Shown: piece by piece, positions 23,246 through 36,220 of the stretch
Layout: each line of letters begins with the position of its first letter
How positions within the stretch are numbered: the first letter of the stretch is position 1
NCBI GenBank assembly: GCA_036874045.1
Contig: CM072339.1
Span: 18,607,501-18,671,500, forward strand
Reading direction: 5' to 3'
Source of the DNA: Cymodocea nodosa
Taxonomy: Eukaryota; Streptophyta; Magnoliopsida; Alismatales; Cymodoceaceae
Length of the DNA stretch: 64,000 bases
Notes under the pieces: generated by a model
Database searches by the model: none
What the model saw: the letters and a program-made list of their open reading frames with translations, nothing else
What the model was told of the DNA's origin: nothing
Position numbers and translations under genes: made by a program

Positions 23246-25273
23246 TGTTTGGTGTGAAAATCTTGTTTGATTTGTTTTTATGCTTATATTAATAAATTCT
23301 TTTAGAAGTAAACAAACAACTTTTCACATAAATTAGATATTAAGTCTAATTTGTATTTTTAACTGTAAGTGCACAGTATATATTGTATTTGTGTGTAATT
23401 ACAAGTCGATCACATAGAGATTGAGTAAGAATTGTGTACTATTTTGATTTTTATACTGAAGTTTATATGTGTTCAGTTAAGCACTTCGTTGAGTTACAGT
23501 TAACTCAACGAACTTAGTTCGTGAAGTTATGGTTAACTCAACGGACTAACTTTGTGGACTTAAGTTAACTCCACGAGCCTATATTTTCAGTTAAATACTA
23601 TTATTCATAAGGGAATTCGGCTAACCATTAAGCAGTTCTACAAAATGTAAATAACATCAATTAAGCTTTTTAATGTTAGTTAATCTGAGATTTGTCATTA
23701 AGCAACATTAACATTCAGATATTTCAAATAGTAACCATTAAGATCTTTAAGTATCTTAGATGAATCAAGTTTAATAAATAATAAAACTATTTTCTGAATT
23801 AAATAAACATAAAACATTCACAATACTAACAATGATAACATTAATCATGATACAAAATAAATAATACAACACTTTAATACTAAATGTAAATACAGATAAT
23901 GAGTTGTTTTTGATATTTTTGTTTTGATATGTTCTTGAAGATGAGCGAAAGGTGAAATGTAAAAATCTCTATCGACAGTAAAAACTTCTGTCACTACATG
24001 TGACACGATTACACTACTAAAAACTTAATCACTTACAATCTTGCCTCCTCTTCTTATAGAATCATGAACCAAGACTTGTAAGTTGATCTCCTCTTCAGTA
24101 TATTGGCATCAACCCGAAACTAAGGTTAGAAGTTTTACGATCTCCTGAGATATGAGTCGGTGTTTGGTGAAAATGGCTTCCCTTCCTACGACGTGATCAC
24201 TCCTCACAGTAGTTGTCAGTCACCGTGTTTGACTCGGAATCGACCCAACATCTGGAAAGTATCTTCACAGACCTCCAATGGTTGGTGATTTTGGTGGTGT
24301 TGTGGAGCTTCAGGGAACTTCTGACACTTCCTATAGTTAGCATAGTTCTCCACCCACACATACACTATTTTTCTCCTTTTCTTTTATATTTCTTTCAGTA
24401 GTAATTGTTTCTGCTTAAATGATCGGTTGGATTTCCTTCATTCATATTAACGATAGTGATTTCTTCTTCATTCCATGAGTGAATTCCTGCGTGATACGTG
24501 TAATCATGGTTTTCCTTCGAATTTCCTGTTTTTGCAATTACTATAGTGGCATGTTAGAAAATAAATAGTCTGTGGAGTTAGTGTAACTCAACAGACTTAC
24601 TTTGTTGATTTAATTATAAAACACGCATAATAAAGAAATTACTTATAAGCTTATAACACTAACACAACGTATTACCTTAGTGTATATTTGAGTAACTCAA
24701 TGCGTATAATTATGCTAACTTAACGAGTTATACATGTGTAGCTTACGCAACATAATAAAGCATTTAATTCAACACATGCATAATTTTAACTTAACAAGTT
24801 CAGATGTTTCGAATAGTTATAATTATAAGTATCTGAAACTCACATGCATTTCGAATAGTTAGCACCTAACCTTCTGAAAGATAACTTAAGTTAAGTTTCT
24901 AGATCACAACACGTGTCCTCAGGCAGTTTTATGATAAAAAAATATTTTAGATATTTGCAAACCTAACTATACGATGCTCAAACACATTTCAGATAGTTAT
25001 CAGATAACTTACCGAAAGTTCACTTAAGTCATGCATTAAGATTTCAACACGCACTCTAAGAAATAATAAAATATTCTTTTAGCATTTAAAACATAACTGT
25101 TCGGCACATGAAATATAACTCTCCAAAGTAACAGACAATTCAGATATTTAGGAATTAAAAAGTCTATAATTCACTAATAGTACAGAAATATACTTAATCA
25201 ATAATAATTCCTTGAAATTATGCAGATTCTTTTATTAAGACATATAATAGTGTAATTATAACATAATTGATTA
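23246..25273. mobile_element. Unclassified 2.03-kb insertion in copia LTR
   Basis: Interrupts the LTR between AAAAACTCT and CCACCTCCC, with a near-matching ACTCT / ATTCT flank that suggests a 5-bp duplication. It starts TGTTTGG but does not end in CA. It carries recurring GTTAACTCAACG-type words (23.49-23.58 kb, echoed at 24.57 kb) and no long ORF or recognised transposon protein. It could be a non-autonomous element or a derived solo LTR. Confidence 0.55.
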
Positions 25274-25508
25274 ATTCTCCACCTCCCTTTACCTTCATTC
25301 ACCCCTTAGTAACCGTTAGACATTTATTCCCTTGAGTAGGTAGAGAAGGTGAAATTTCTTGTTTTGCAATTCATTCTCTCCTCGTTCTCCACCTTTATTT
25401 ATAGATGAGTAAAAACTCTCCACCTACCTTTACCTCCATTCACCCCTTAGTAAACGTTGGCCATTTATTCCAACGATTACAAGAAGGGGGTTCCCTCCTT
25501 GAATGATC

Positions 25509-26080
25509 ACTACGTTAGTACCAAAAGGAAATGGTTTAAAAATGTAAAATTAATTAATTGGTAATTTATCTGATATAAAACACTCATATAGATAAAATTA
25601 TTTGAACCATTTCCTGTAAAGGGGAACTTGACCTTTTTTATACAATGCCGAACGGACAACCTATGGATAAAATAAATTTTTTTGGATGTGAATAATTTGT
25701 TTGAATAATTTGATAATTCATAAATAATAAATAAAAAACTAATATAAACTGATTTTTTATATTTATTTGTTTATTTTTTTTATATACTCAATATAAATAT
25801 ATATAGATAAATAAATATAAATTAATAATAAATAAATTAAATATATTATAAAATGAAATAAAAATATTATAAAAAATTATAATTATATATTACAAAATTC
25901 GAATTAACCTTAATGATATTAAATAAAATTAAAAAAATTATTTCTATTAAAATAAGATTAAGAAGACATAAGTAACAAATAATAAAACAAATAAAAATAA
26001 AGAAACAACTTTACTGACAATTATGGATTTTTGTCTGATCAGAAGAGTCCTCAAAATATTCTGGTATAAATTTCGAGATC
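25509..26080. mobile_element. AT-rich 0.57-kb insertion in copia LTR
   Basis: Splits the LTR end, between GAATGATC and TTTAATGTC. Both flanks carry GATC, a possible 4-bp duplication. The insert is extremely AT-rich. Near its left end it has an inverted repeat: AGGAAATGGTTTAAA (25526-25540) against TTTGAACCATTTCCT (25601-25615), 14 of 15 pairing with a 60-base loop. No terminal inverted repeats or ORF are seen. Confidence 0.5.
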
Positions 26081-26107
26081 TTTAATGTCATTCATTCCAA
26101 CACCAAA

Positions 26108-27685
26108 TGGAAGGTAAGCAAAATGCAAGGTAGAGACACTTACCCTCCTATATATATATATATCACCCATCCTTCTCATCCTTACCTTGCTTTCTTTGAT
26201 GACAAATAGGTTATGTACTATCATCCACCACTTACCTTTGATCTACAACATCTAAGGCAAGAAGGTGGCATGATTTATTGTGCAATCAATCTCCACCTCT
26301 AATATAATGTTCCTGTCATCTCCCTTATAATATATTATTTAGGAGAACTCGTTCTTTAATTAAATAAGTCTTGGGATATTTTTTTCGCCACTAACAAATA
26401 TATATGTTGACCTCCAATGTATGTCATTTTGAAGTTGTTGGTCACATGTGTTCATTCTCTATATATCATTTGGCTTTCATTTTTGTATCATTTAATGGTT
26501 AATTGATATGATAAAAAACTTTACGTCATTTTTGTATGTTTAGTTCATATCAATTGTCCATATCATTTTTATATAATGATTCTATTATCTAATATATGTT
26601 AATATTTTTATCAATTGCCAACTGTTTTACATCATTTTTGTGTGATTCTCATATCATTAGACATTATTTTTTGTATTTGTTAAGTTGTTACGAAAATTGT
26701 TGACATGGAGATCATGACATATGTTAATGCCATTAAAAATCAATACATATATATTAGATGCCAGAGCATTGAGTGCTACATTAATTGTCACATGATAGTC
26801 CATGCCAATATTGAAAGGATTGATATAAGAAATGTTATTAACTCACAAACCAGTCTGAAAAGGTGAGTGGGAAGATGAAATTCGACTGTTGCATATTGTG
26901 GCACTTGTACCACTCTCTTTGCTCATATAAGTGGCCGGTTGAGATAATGATGGATGGAAGAACACTTTCTTACAAGGTACTATTAATTTTTTGCCAAAAA
27001 TTATGCATATGGTGGAAATGCAACATGGAACCATATATGTTTATAGGAAGAAAAGAATAATCTAGATACTAAATTAAAAAAGATCAAGTTGAAAATCTTA
27101 TGGGAAAGAGGGCATTTTTTCTAAAGATACCTTTAAGAAACTTTCGTAGGAGTGCCTTCTTAAATACATGGAGAGTAGAAAAAACCACATATGTTTTAAA
27201 ATTAGATGCAGATTCTTTGCAATTCCAACTTACCTCCTAGTCTTTGAACAAGATATGTACCATCAATTACATGAATAGGTATAATTCCATGCCGAGTACA
27301 AGTTAACTTTTCCTTCTAACAATTTTTTTTTCACCGATGATGATTCTTCAAGTTAATATAAATTAGAAAAATAGGAAAGAAAGCGTACCACTTTTCACAT
27401 AGATTAGACTTGCTAGAAATCAAAACATGATATAATAACCCATCTAATTAAAATGATAGCTATCTACCAATTTTATCATGCTATGCAACTTTCTTCTAAT
27501 AGATCGAAAATGGAATATTTTATAAAAAATGGGTGGCGAAAGACATATTGTTAGTACACAAGATTGTGTAGTTGATTGGTGGAAGCTTTCTCTTCTGAAC
27601 CTGCGAGGTTGAATCCATCTAGAATTAGGGTTTAATTAGGTTCAAACACACGAAGAAATCGCAAATATATATATATATATTATTA
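26108..27685. other. Intergenic, no gene recognised
   Basis: AT-rich DNA with a TA tract near 26.15 kb and many recurring 'TATCATTTTTGTAT' words between 26.42 and 26.66 kb. The short overlapping frames at 26.84-27.06 kb on both strands have no domain and no splice context. Confidence 0.5.
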
Positions 27686-27699
27686 GTGATTTTCCTTTT

Positions 27700-27930
27700 A
27701 AAATCTATCCTGAGGTTGATTGTTTGCCGGGCAGTCGTCCGAAATGGACGCGCCTTCGCTCCGAGAGTGTCGTTCGTCCTTCGCGCACCACCTCGACTTC
27801 AACTCAATTCGCCGGACCGGACGCCACGCCGGTTTCCAGGTTCCTGGTCGATTACGACCACCTCTACAATCTCTAGATTGTTTTAGGTTGTCTTGCTTTC
27901 CGAAGCAAAACGCCATTGATGCGTACAAAC
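27700..27930 (+). other. GC-rich island with a 44-codon ORF, unidentified
   Basis: The only clearly GC-rich patch in the 26-35 kb interval, abruptly bordered by (TA)n tracts at about 27.67 and 27.97 kb. The ATG at 27743 opens a 44-codon frame (MDAPSLRECRSSFAHHLDFN...), and other frames are also open. I do not recognise the product. It could be a first exon, a captured gene piece or part of an LTR leader. Nothing downstream looks like a second exon. Confidence 0.3.
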
Positions 27931-27939
27931 AAATTTGAC

Positions 27940-27967
27940 CTAACCTTGGGAGGAGGAGGGGACAATT

Positions 27968-28000
<33 letters not shown>

Positions 28001-28950
28001 TGAAGAGAAGGCGATGTAAGGAAGAGGAGGACAGAACAGAAGCACGCGCCAGCACATGCTTGCAGCGTAGCTTTTCAATGGCAAGTTGGATACGTACAGA
28101 GACCAAATCTAATTGTGTAATGGTACCTGAATAAATATCTCTATCTGTGTCCTTTACTTACAAAAATTTCTTAGTTACCTTACGTTATTTAGAACTCATG
28201 TTTATGCGCATTGATACTTATTGTTAAAATGTACTTAAGGTTAAATGCTGTTGGAAAACATTATTTGTGCCTTTGACGTACATTAATTAAGAAGTTACGC
28301 ATTTACTTGTATAGATGCTTGTAGTGGCATGCACATAAACAAAGTTTTTTTTATGGCATACAGTAGTTAATTAATTTTCTAATGATATGCAAGTAAAAAA
28401 AATCTTGTTTATTATATAAGGTAAATTTGTCTTTTCAATATTATAAGTGATAGATTTAACTACATGCAGTTAATCAAATTATAGTAAGAGAGAGAGAGAG
28501 AGAGAGAGAGCTCAAAATCTTACTTATGTTAATTTCTAATGATGCGCATCTTTTTTCCTTATTTTAATTAGATTTCACAAAATTGTATTGATGAGTTACT
28601 AAATCACTTGTTCATCTCACAGAAAACTGCAGACCACACTTCACAAATTATAAACATCCACTATTTTCCCCCCCCTGAACATCAACAAACCATCATTTTC
28701 TCCCCAAACAACCAACCATGCTTTGTATAACAAACGGCCAACATTTTATTTATTATACAGCTACCAATCATCAACAATAGCATCAACATACCAAAATTAA
28801 GTGCACCTCCACGTTATAACAAGTTAGAAGAAAGAAAAAACGAACATAGCAAAAGTTGAAGAGAAAGCACACACTAGCCATCGCAGAAGTTGTGGCGAAG
28901 GAAAGGAGAGAAAATACATGTACAAGTTCTGTCATCTTAGAAAAGTTTCG
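27940..28950. other. Intergenic with TA and GA microsatellites
   Basis: (TA)n at about 27968-27993 and (AG)n at about 28487-28510. The rest is AT-rich with no coding evidence. Confidence 0.5.
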
Positions 28951-28954
28951 TATC

Positions 28955-29235
28955 GGTAAAAATAAACAAAATTGGATCTTATATATGAAACAGTATTCTA
29001 CCCATTTCTAAATGATTTTAAATTAAAATTTCGATATAAAACGAATATTTAATATAGTATTGAAGTTAGTGTATGTATATTCACTAATAGACATTTATAG
29101 ATATATAAATATAAGTCATAAGTAAAGAAAAATATTAGAAAGGTCTCACGTAGATAAAAGTTGAGATAAAATTAGGTGCTATATGATAAACTCTTACATG
29201 CGTTACCAATTAATTTTAAGTTGAAAGGGTTTATC
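28955..29235 (+). mobile_element. Miniature LTR retrotransposon (TRIM/SMART-like), copy 2
   Basis: Shares the layout of the copy at 15.4 kb: an LTR-1 end TTTTAAATTAAAATTTCGATA near 29035, an internal region (AATAGACATTTATAGATATA) and a purine tract AGTAAAGAAAAA. The second LTR begins TATTAGAAAGG at 29133 and ends near 29232. The first LTR start is hard to place. No coding capacity. Confidence 0.5.
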
Positions 29236-29299
29236 GCATGTAATATCCAATTTTATTCTTAATTTTACCAATGTGAATTTTTTCCAACATATAAGAGAA

Positions 29300-30360
29300 A
29301 TAATGAGCAACTAACGCAAAACACGAAGCGGAGAAAGAGAGTGATGAATCAAGAGAGAGAGAGAGAGAGAGAGAGAGGAGTGGACGGAAAGAGCTAATAA
29401 AGAGAGGGAAAGAGTATACAATTAGGTGCTATTTGTTAGTTGCAGACATTGCAAGTTGGCTGGCGCCTGAATAAACATCGTGATGATTATTTAAATCCAA
29501 CAAGATTCTGTTGGACGGTAATTAATTAACAGTACATGGTATTCTTCTTCGAGTGAGACACGAGGCACGCACGTGCCCCATAGGCGAAAATTTCACAATT
29601 AATTTGAATAATGAAAATGGGATAACAAGAGTGATGATGATCAAATAAGTACCGGTGGAGAAACCATGCATGCACGCACGCGCATTGCCGACCTCAGGAT
29701 ATTATTACAAAAGGAATTCCCGACATTGATAACACCATTGAATAATTTTAATCACTCATGATTTTTTCGGGACCGATTCGATGACTCGAACCTGTGATTT
29801 GCGATTTGTGACGATGATTTGGGATAACGAGATTTACGAAGCTCATTACGTACATGGTGGTTGGTGTAATTTTAATTACTCAAGGCTGTGTGACATATGT
29901 TTATTACGTACAAGGGCACCACTCCACCGTATATTATAAAAAAAGAAAAGAAAAAAAAACTTGCATGGTCAACGCCCCGACGTCATCGTCGCCATTAATG
30001 CATGGCCAGGTTGACCTGCTGTAATCCTACTTCCACAACCATACGTGCATGATCCGTAACCCATCCAGCTCCGTTCAGCCACAAACAACCAGTTAGATTA
30101 GTCATTACGGTGTTATCGATCCATCTCGTCCAACCATTCCTTGTACGATGCATCTTCAGGATAAGAATACGGTATTGCAAGGTATGGCAGGCAGGTATGC
30201 ATGCCCATTCATGTACTTAAATTACTCTTTGCTCTCATCTTGATCGATTACTAATTAAGTTAATCTGATCGTAATTAATTTAGGTACACGTCGAACTCCC
30301 ACTCCAAATTAGGTGACGGAAATTAAAGGCCTTCGGTTCGATAAACTTGTTTATATGTTT
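29300..30360. other. Intergenic, no gene recognised
   Basis: Contains (GA)n at about 29351-29378. A 61-codon minus-strand frame at 29995-30180 has no recognised motif. No RNA gene seen. Confidence 0.5.
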
Positions 30361-30548
30361 GTTTGAAATTTTAATTTAAAATTAAATGGAAACGAGCGAA
30401 GCGATTCATCGTATACAAGATTTAGTCTTATTTCTACTTTTATCAATGCTAAACTTTTTTGATATTTTTCTTTACTTATGATTTATTTATATATTTACAA
30501 GTATCTGCAGTAGATATATATAAACTGATTTTAATATCGTGTTAAGAC
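30361..30548 (-). mobile_element. Miniature LTR retrotransposon fragment (TRIM/SMART-like), copy 3, inverted
   Basis: Read on the minus strand it carries CACGATATTAAAATCAG (LTR-1 end plus decayed primer site). The internal words CAGATACTTGTAAATATATAA and AGTAAAGAAAAA follow, then an LTR 2 of about 100 bp that ends AATTAAAATTTCAAAC. The internal region and purine tract match the copies at 15.4 and 29.0 kb, in the opposite orientation. The first LTR is truncated. Confidence 0.5.
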
Positions 30549-30559
30549 GTAAAAAAATT

Positions 30560-33500
30560 AATTATTATATATAAAGCTTGCTTCTGTCCCTACTTTCATC
30601 AATGTGTTTGCACAGTTGAAATTAAGGAAGCTCATGGATTGATTAAAAGAAGATTGTACCTGGAAGTTTGTGGTGAGGGACTCAAGCAGCTGTGCACCAC
30701 ACATGGTATGTGCATCGTTCAATCCATGTGGTCCGTCCCTGTCCATTTTCCACCTCCATGAAATTTCTTAAGTTCATAGCATTTGACGAAATAGAAGTTG
30801 CATGCATGCGGTACGATAATTTCCATACATGCATGTTTCATGAACCCCCTTTTTCAACCTTCTCTATCCTATGCAAACCACTCATTTAGGCGCCTTTGCA
30901 AACACTTTGAATTCTCACAATCATATAAAATAATTTTTGCTTGCCCTTGGATTCAAACTGTTGCTTTAGCTTACTTCCTTCCTTCTTTCTGGAATTTAGT
31001 CATTTACCTACGTACCTCACTGAATATTTAATTTCTTGCTATCTACAAGGCTTATTATAATGGATGCTTGACTTGGAATTGGAATTGGTGTTATCTCATC
31101 AGGCATCTTACCCAATATAGTCGGTCATCACCTATTTTGGGTCCAAAGTATACATGGTAATGCTAATTAATTCACATCCAAATTTATTATATATCTACGT
31201 GAGAAGCGTTGAAATTTCTATCTTGTGAGATTATCCATGGATATCAAAATTTGCATCTATTTTGTAGGAAGATGCGCAGGTATCTATATTGTGGTAGACA
31301 GGGATACATCAAATATAAATATTAACATAATTTACATAATATATTTATTTAATAATTATAACTTAAATTGTTACTAACTTATGCATGAAAGAATGTAGGA
31401 TGTGTAAATACATAATATAATTTACCAACCTAACAATACATAAAATTAATATTATATTGTACAATATAAGGATTAGATGATTACTGATTATTCTGTACAA
31501 AATCTAAAACTCATTAGTTTGTTACTGTAGTTAGATGCACCAAGTATTGATCTTTTTAAGTTTTATGAAAAACTTTTTGATCACATAATCACCTTAATCA
31601 ACGAGCCACAGAGCATTTCATTTTTCTTTATTTGGATTAATTTACTACTACAATTTGGAGATATTTTGTGTTGTAATACCATTTCATAATATTCTACTTC
31701 ATGTGTTTAAGATTATCTATTTTAATAGAATTATATGTGTCCTCTAGTATCATATTCACATTTGTATCTAACCTAAATCAGTATTTGTTTTGTCTAGCAT
31801 CCTATTCCTGCTTGTAAACATTAGGAAATTATCGACATAATTTCATCATTTTATATGTTTAAATTTGCATCCTCTTTTAATTATTTTTCATTATTTTACC
31901 AATATTTTTCCATCTCATGTGTTTCCATTCTAGAAGGTTTTTTTTTTTTTTTACTTTTATTTTCCTTTTTTTATTTATATATACAACTATGAGACATTTT
32001 CGAAAAAAACCTTCTACTACAATAAAGTATATTTAAAACCATGCATGTTGTTATAGACAAGATTCTAAACTCCTCCATTTTGACCGCCATAAAATTAAGA
32101 CAAAGTTTGACAATCTTATTTCTCTAATGACTATGTTTAAGAAAGTCAAAGGATCCCGTGGTACGGTGTAGAAAAGAATTTAAAATGATTTCTTGTTATA
32201 TATATATATTTAAATTGAAAGACAACTTATTTCTAGATTCTCCTATTGACGACAAATTTTTAAATATCGTGGTTGTGGTTGTCAAGAAATGGACAATGTA
32301 ATTCCTTGAAAATGCATCATATTATTATATATAATAATAATAAAATAGAAAAAAACTCCCACGCGTGCATAGAAAAACATTCACCTCAATAAATTTCAAA
32401 ATATTATTCTCTTAATTAAATAACCAAAAGAGTCAAAATACTATTCTCTTGACATTCACCATAATACGTATTTAAAAACTAACATTCACCATATATAATT
32501 AACTTTCACAGTCACGCTACAATAGAAAATATTCCATAGGGGAGCAGTTCTAAATTAAAAATAGTTTAAACGATTCATTATAATTAAGATGATACATGTC
32601 ACTTGTCAAAACCAATACATATCAAGGGGAAGTTCAAATATATTCTCCAAAAGAAACCCACCTAGATATATTATTCTGTTTGATGGTAATGCTATAAATA
32701 TATGTGCCATTCCTCCTAGCTATGCATGTAATCATCTCACACTTTGATTCTTTGCATATAATATGGTACTCGATCGTCAAGGACAACGTTCACCTCCTAC
32801 GTACACCATCATTCGACATCACATCATCTTGTTCCTATTCCTTCAATTATTCTAATATATATTCTCCTTCTCCTTCTCCTCCTCCTCCTCCTCCTCCTGT
32901 TCCTTGATATTGATGCAGTTGACGGGATGCTAAAATGTGCAAACAAGAGAAAGATCATCAGTAATTAAGATATGGAAACCTGATCCCGGACGCATGTGAA
33001 TGCGTATTCTAAGCAAGCACCGCTACTTCCAACAGACGAAAGCAACTCAGGAATCTTTAAAAACTTAAAAATCATGCATCACAACTATGATTTTAGGGTT
33101 TCAAGAACATATACGACGATATTTTAATTTGAAAGTTGTATATGCAAGTCATTTTTTAACTTCCTCTCTCAATAGTCTAAGCAAAAAGACCTGTTCTTTA
33201 AATTAAGATGGTGTGTGATCATCAGATATGTGTCTATGGAACTTTTCAGATTTTTTTTCTTATCAAGGCAGAAGTGGAAGATGGCTTGGAATGGAAAATG
33301 GGGGAATATTGCAAAGTACGTTTCATGGGATCTTTTACTGTATTTCCTTTTGTTCTCTTCTTTATCTTTGTTATTCTTTTTATCTGATTTTGGTTGACGT
33401 GGTCAGAATTCATATCTATAACAAGTTCTACGAATCTTGAAGAAAACAAGTTGCCATTGTCATCATCTAGCTTGGGTACACGAGCATGTATGGGCTTGTT

Positions 33501-36200
33501 GCATGACAGTTTAGTTGATAATCAGGCTCCACATATATTACAATTTCCTGCTTTTTATGTAGATCATTAATTGAAGATAATTAATAATAACAATATATCT
33601 TATCTTTTATTTTACCGATAATTACTACTTGTTATTTCAGATGCAAAAAATCTGAATGGCAAATACCAAAAGAATTTACGCGGTACCCTAGAACATTTTT
33701 TACCATATAAATATTCTACAAATATATTTAGAATTTCACTAGTAATGAAATACAATAACAGTTCAAGATTGAAAAGTTACTTTTTATGGGGTAGGTTTAA
33801 TTCTACATGAGAGAATGATATTTTCATATAAAATTAAATTGATGAAATATAAAAATCTATGATTAGTGATGGTTTAATATATGGAAAACACATTTTATTT
33901 GAAAAATACTTATAATAGAGATATTCAAATATTTATACCACACATACATATCCAAGTACATGTAAAAACCAAAAAAAAAAAAAATCTTTTTTTTAGTTTA
34001 GTTTAGTTTTGTTTTCATTCCATTTTATTGCATGTAGCATATGAAATGAAAATTTTATCAAGTTTAAAATAAACATAACATGTAAGAGAAATAATGTAAA
34101 TAAATGGATATGTGAAAAGTAATTAAAAGTAATCAAGAGAGAAGGTTAGTAATAAAAAATGTAAAGCATGTTGAAGGAAAATGTTAATATTATATCCAAA
34201 ACTTATATAAAATTGCATAAATGTCATGTCTAAGAAGATTTTCTAATACTAATACAAGCAAAACGGATGTGAAATGCACTACCTCAATAATTTGCACACA
34301 TTTTTCTCTAAGTTGATTCCCACCAAACTTTTGAAAAGCATTTAATTTCAACTAAAATACAAAACCTATGTTTTCAAAAAAAAAAAAAAAAAACAATGGA
34401 ATCAGTGGATGCATTTGGAAATGAATTCTGAAGAAAACACTATTTTTTTGAAAAGGCTTCGGTGGAAATGTTGTTTCAAATGCAACCTAAGAAATATAAG
34501 TTTGTTGAAGAAACAATTATTTATTGTCTAAAATTCCATGAATTTTTTTTATTGTACACATCCGTAACCATATTTGCAAGTATATATACAAAGAGAAAAT
34601 TGTGAATGCTGACATTCACAACATTTTTTACTGTAATTGTTTGAAAATGAAATAAATATTAAGTTTATTTTAAATATTTCATTTTGTTTCTCTCTTGAAT
34701 TACACAAATATGTCTCGATTCGCCATTCGATTACATTTTTTATTATTTTTTTGTGAATCGCACATTTAACGTTACAAAATAATATATCAAAATTAAATTT
34801 AACATGTCTACTAGCAAAAATATTGTGACTGACTTCTTTAAAAAAAAAAAAACTCATATACAAAACACATTCACAAGTAAAACATTCATTTTCCATCAAC
34901 AACTGCATCATAATCGTCATCTAAAATTCCATCAACAATTCGCTAATCCATTCACGTTCACAAATCTGTACATTATTCTCTCAACCAATATTAATTCCAC
35001 ATCATGAACTTATTCACAATATATATTATTCAAAAATAAGATTTGACACTTCACATTATGTGCACATTATTCACAGTGATAGATACTCATAATTAACTTT
35101 CTTTCGTTTTTTGTTTCATTTTTGGTTGACTTTCCGTTAACTCGTCATTATTTCAATCTCATTCTTGGTACTTCGCACGAACGGGAGCCGAAAGGTTCGG
35201 ATTCAGAGAACCGGAAGGGACGTGGACAATCAGTCATAAACGACCCACCGCCCCATCGCCACAAACGCGAATCACTGAATCTTCCCGCCCTCCCATGCCG
35301 AACAACAGTGATGCGCGAGTGAACGCACGCCAGTACCCCCCCCACCCTTCCCCACACAACAGACACAGACACAGAGAGTTCAACGTACACATGCCGTCCC
35401 GTACATGTGCGGCGTACGCATTTTTCTCTTTTGTTTACGTGGTAATTATATTACATTTATTATTGTATCCGCTGGTTGTATTATGTTATTGTATTAAAAT
35501 TATAAACTCTCCCAGCAGAGAACAGAACCAAACCACGGGAAGGAAACGAAGACGGGGAAGGTGGGGCCTGCCAAGTTGAGTACCCTGTGATCATCGCCCA
35601 GACCCTTGTGTGTGTGTGTGTGTTTTTTTTTTTTTAATAGAAAAAAAGAAGATAATTTAATTATGAAATCATAATCGAAAGAAAACAAATAAAGTCTAAA
35701 TCCCGTAAAGGAAAAATGGTTCACAACAGTTTAATTGTTTTTGAATGTATTCGTTAATTTAAAGTTACACGAGTTTTAATGTTAAAATCACAGTCTCATA
35801 ATTAACTTGTATTTTATTATGACATGCTTCACCTCCTTTTATCCCAACACTTTGTAATGTTTTTTCAGAAGCTCGACATTTACGTTATGTTTCAATCACT
35901 TGCTTCCTAAAATCCATTTTTCTCCACGCATAACACGAGTTTTATTACCTACGATTTTACGCTTGCATTTCTCCTCGAAAGGTTTTGAAATTTTAAAGGT
36001 AATTTTTCAATAACATATAAACAACAAAAACGACCTAAAAATAATTCAATACTTTTTTTCATGATATGCATACAAAGAAATATTCGCTTTTTTACCTGAT
36101 AAAAAAAAAGGAGCAGTAGGAGTTGCCCTTCAAAGAAAAGATACCACCACCTTTCGTTACAGCGTGTGATTCTCATGCACGCTCTCCTGTATTATTGTCA
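30560..36200. other. Large intergenic interval, no gene recognised
   Basis: AT-rich, with homopolymer runs (T at 31.93 kb, A at 33.97, 34.38 and 34.84 kb), a pyrimidine (CTC)n tract at about 32.87-32.90 kb and a (TG)n-T13 tract at 35.61-35.64 kb. A moderately GC-rich patch lies at 35.17-35.58 kb. Short frames on both strands have no domain, codon bias or splice context that would support a gene. Confidence 0.5.
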
Positions 36201-36220
36201 TCTCAACGCCAAGAAGGGGC

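Larger units (their letters stand above)
17806..26102 (-). mobile_element. Ty1-copia LTR retrotransposon, complete outline, with nested insertions
   Basis: The target duplication CCAAA lies at 17801-17805 and 26103-26107. The left LTR is 17806-18067 (262 bp, TGTTGG...CCAACA). The right LTR runs from 23097 to 26102 but is broken up by inserts. A perfect primer-binding site (23082-23095) and a polypurine tract (18068-18077) flank the internal region. On the minus strand the order is gag, CCHC knuckle, integrase, reverse transcriptase, RNase H, which is the copia order. All coding parts carry stops and frameshifts. Without its inserts the element would be about 5.5 kb. Confidence 0.9.
23097..26102 (-). 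repeat. Right (5') LTR of copia element, enlarged to 3.0 kb
   Basis: LTR sequence is found at 23097-23245 (starting TATTGG), 25274-25330, 25334-25508 and 26081-26102 (ending ATTCATTCCAACA). Between these lie a 2.03-kb insert and a 0.57-kb insert. Part of the LTR (about 138 bp, beginning GAGTAGGTAGAGAAGG) is present twice. The matching left LTR without inserts shows where each break lies. Confidence 0.8.

Noticed and set aside
34549-35007. Overlapping ORFs on both strands around 34.5-35.0 kb
   Set aside because: AT-rich with homopolymer runs; no domain, no codon bias and no splice context.
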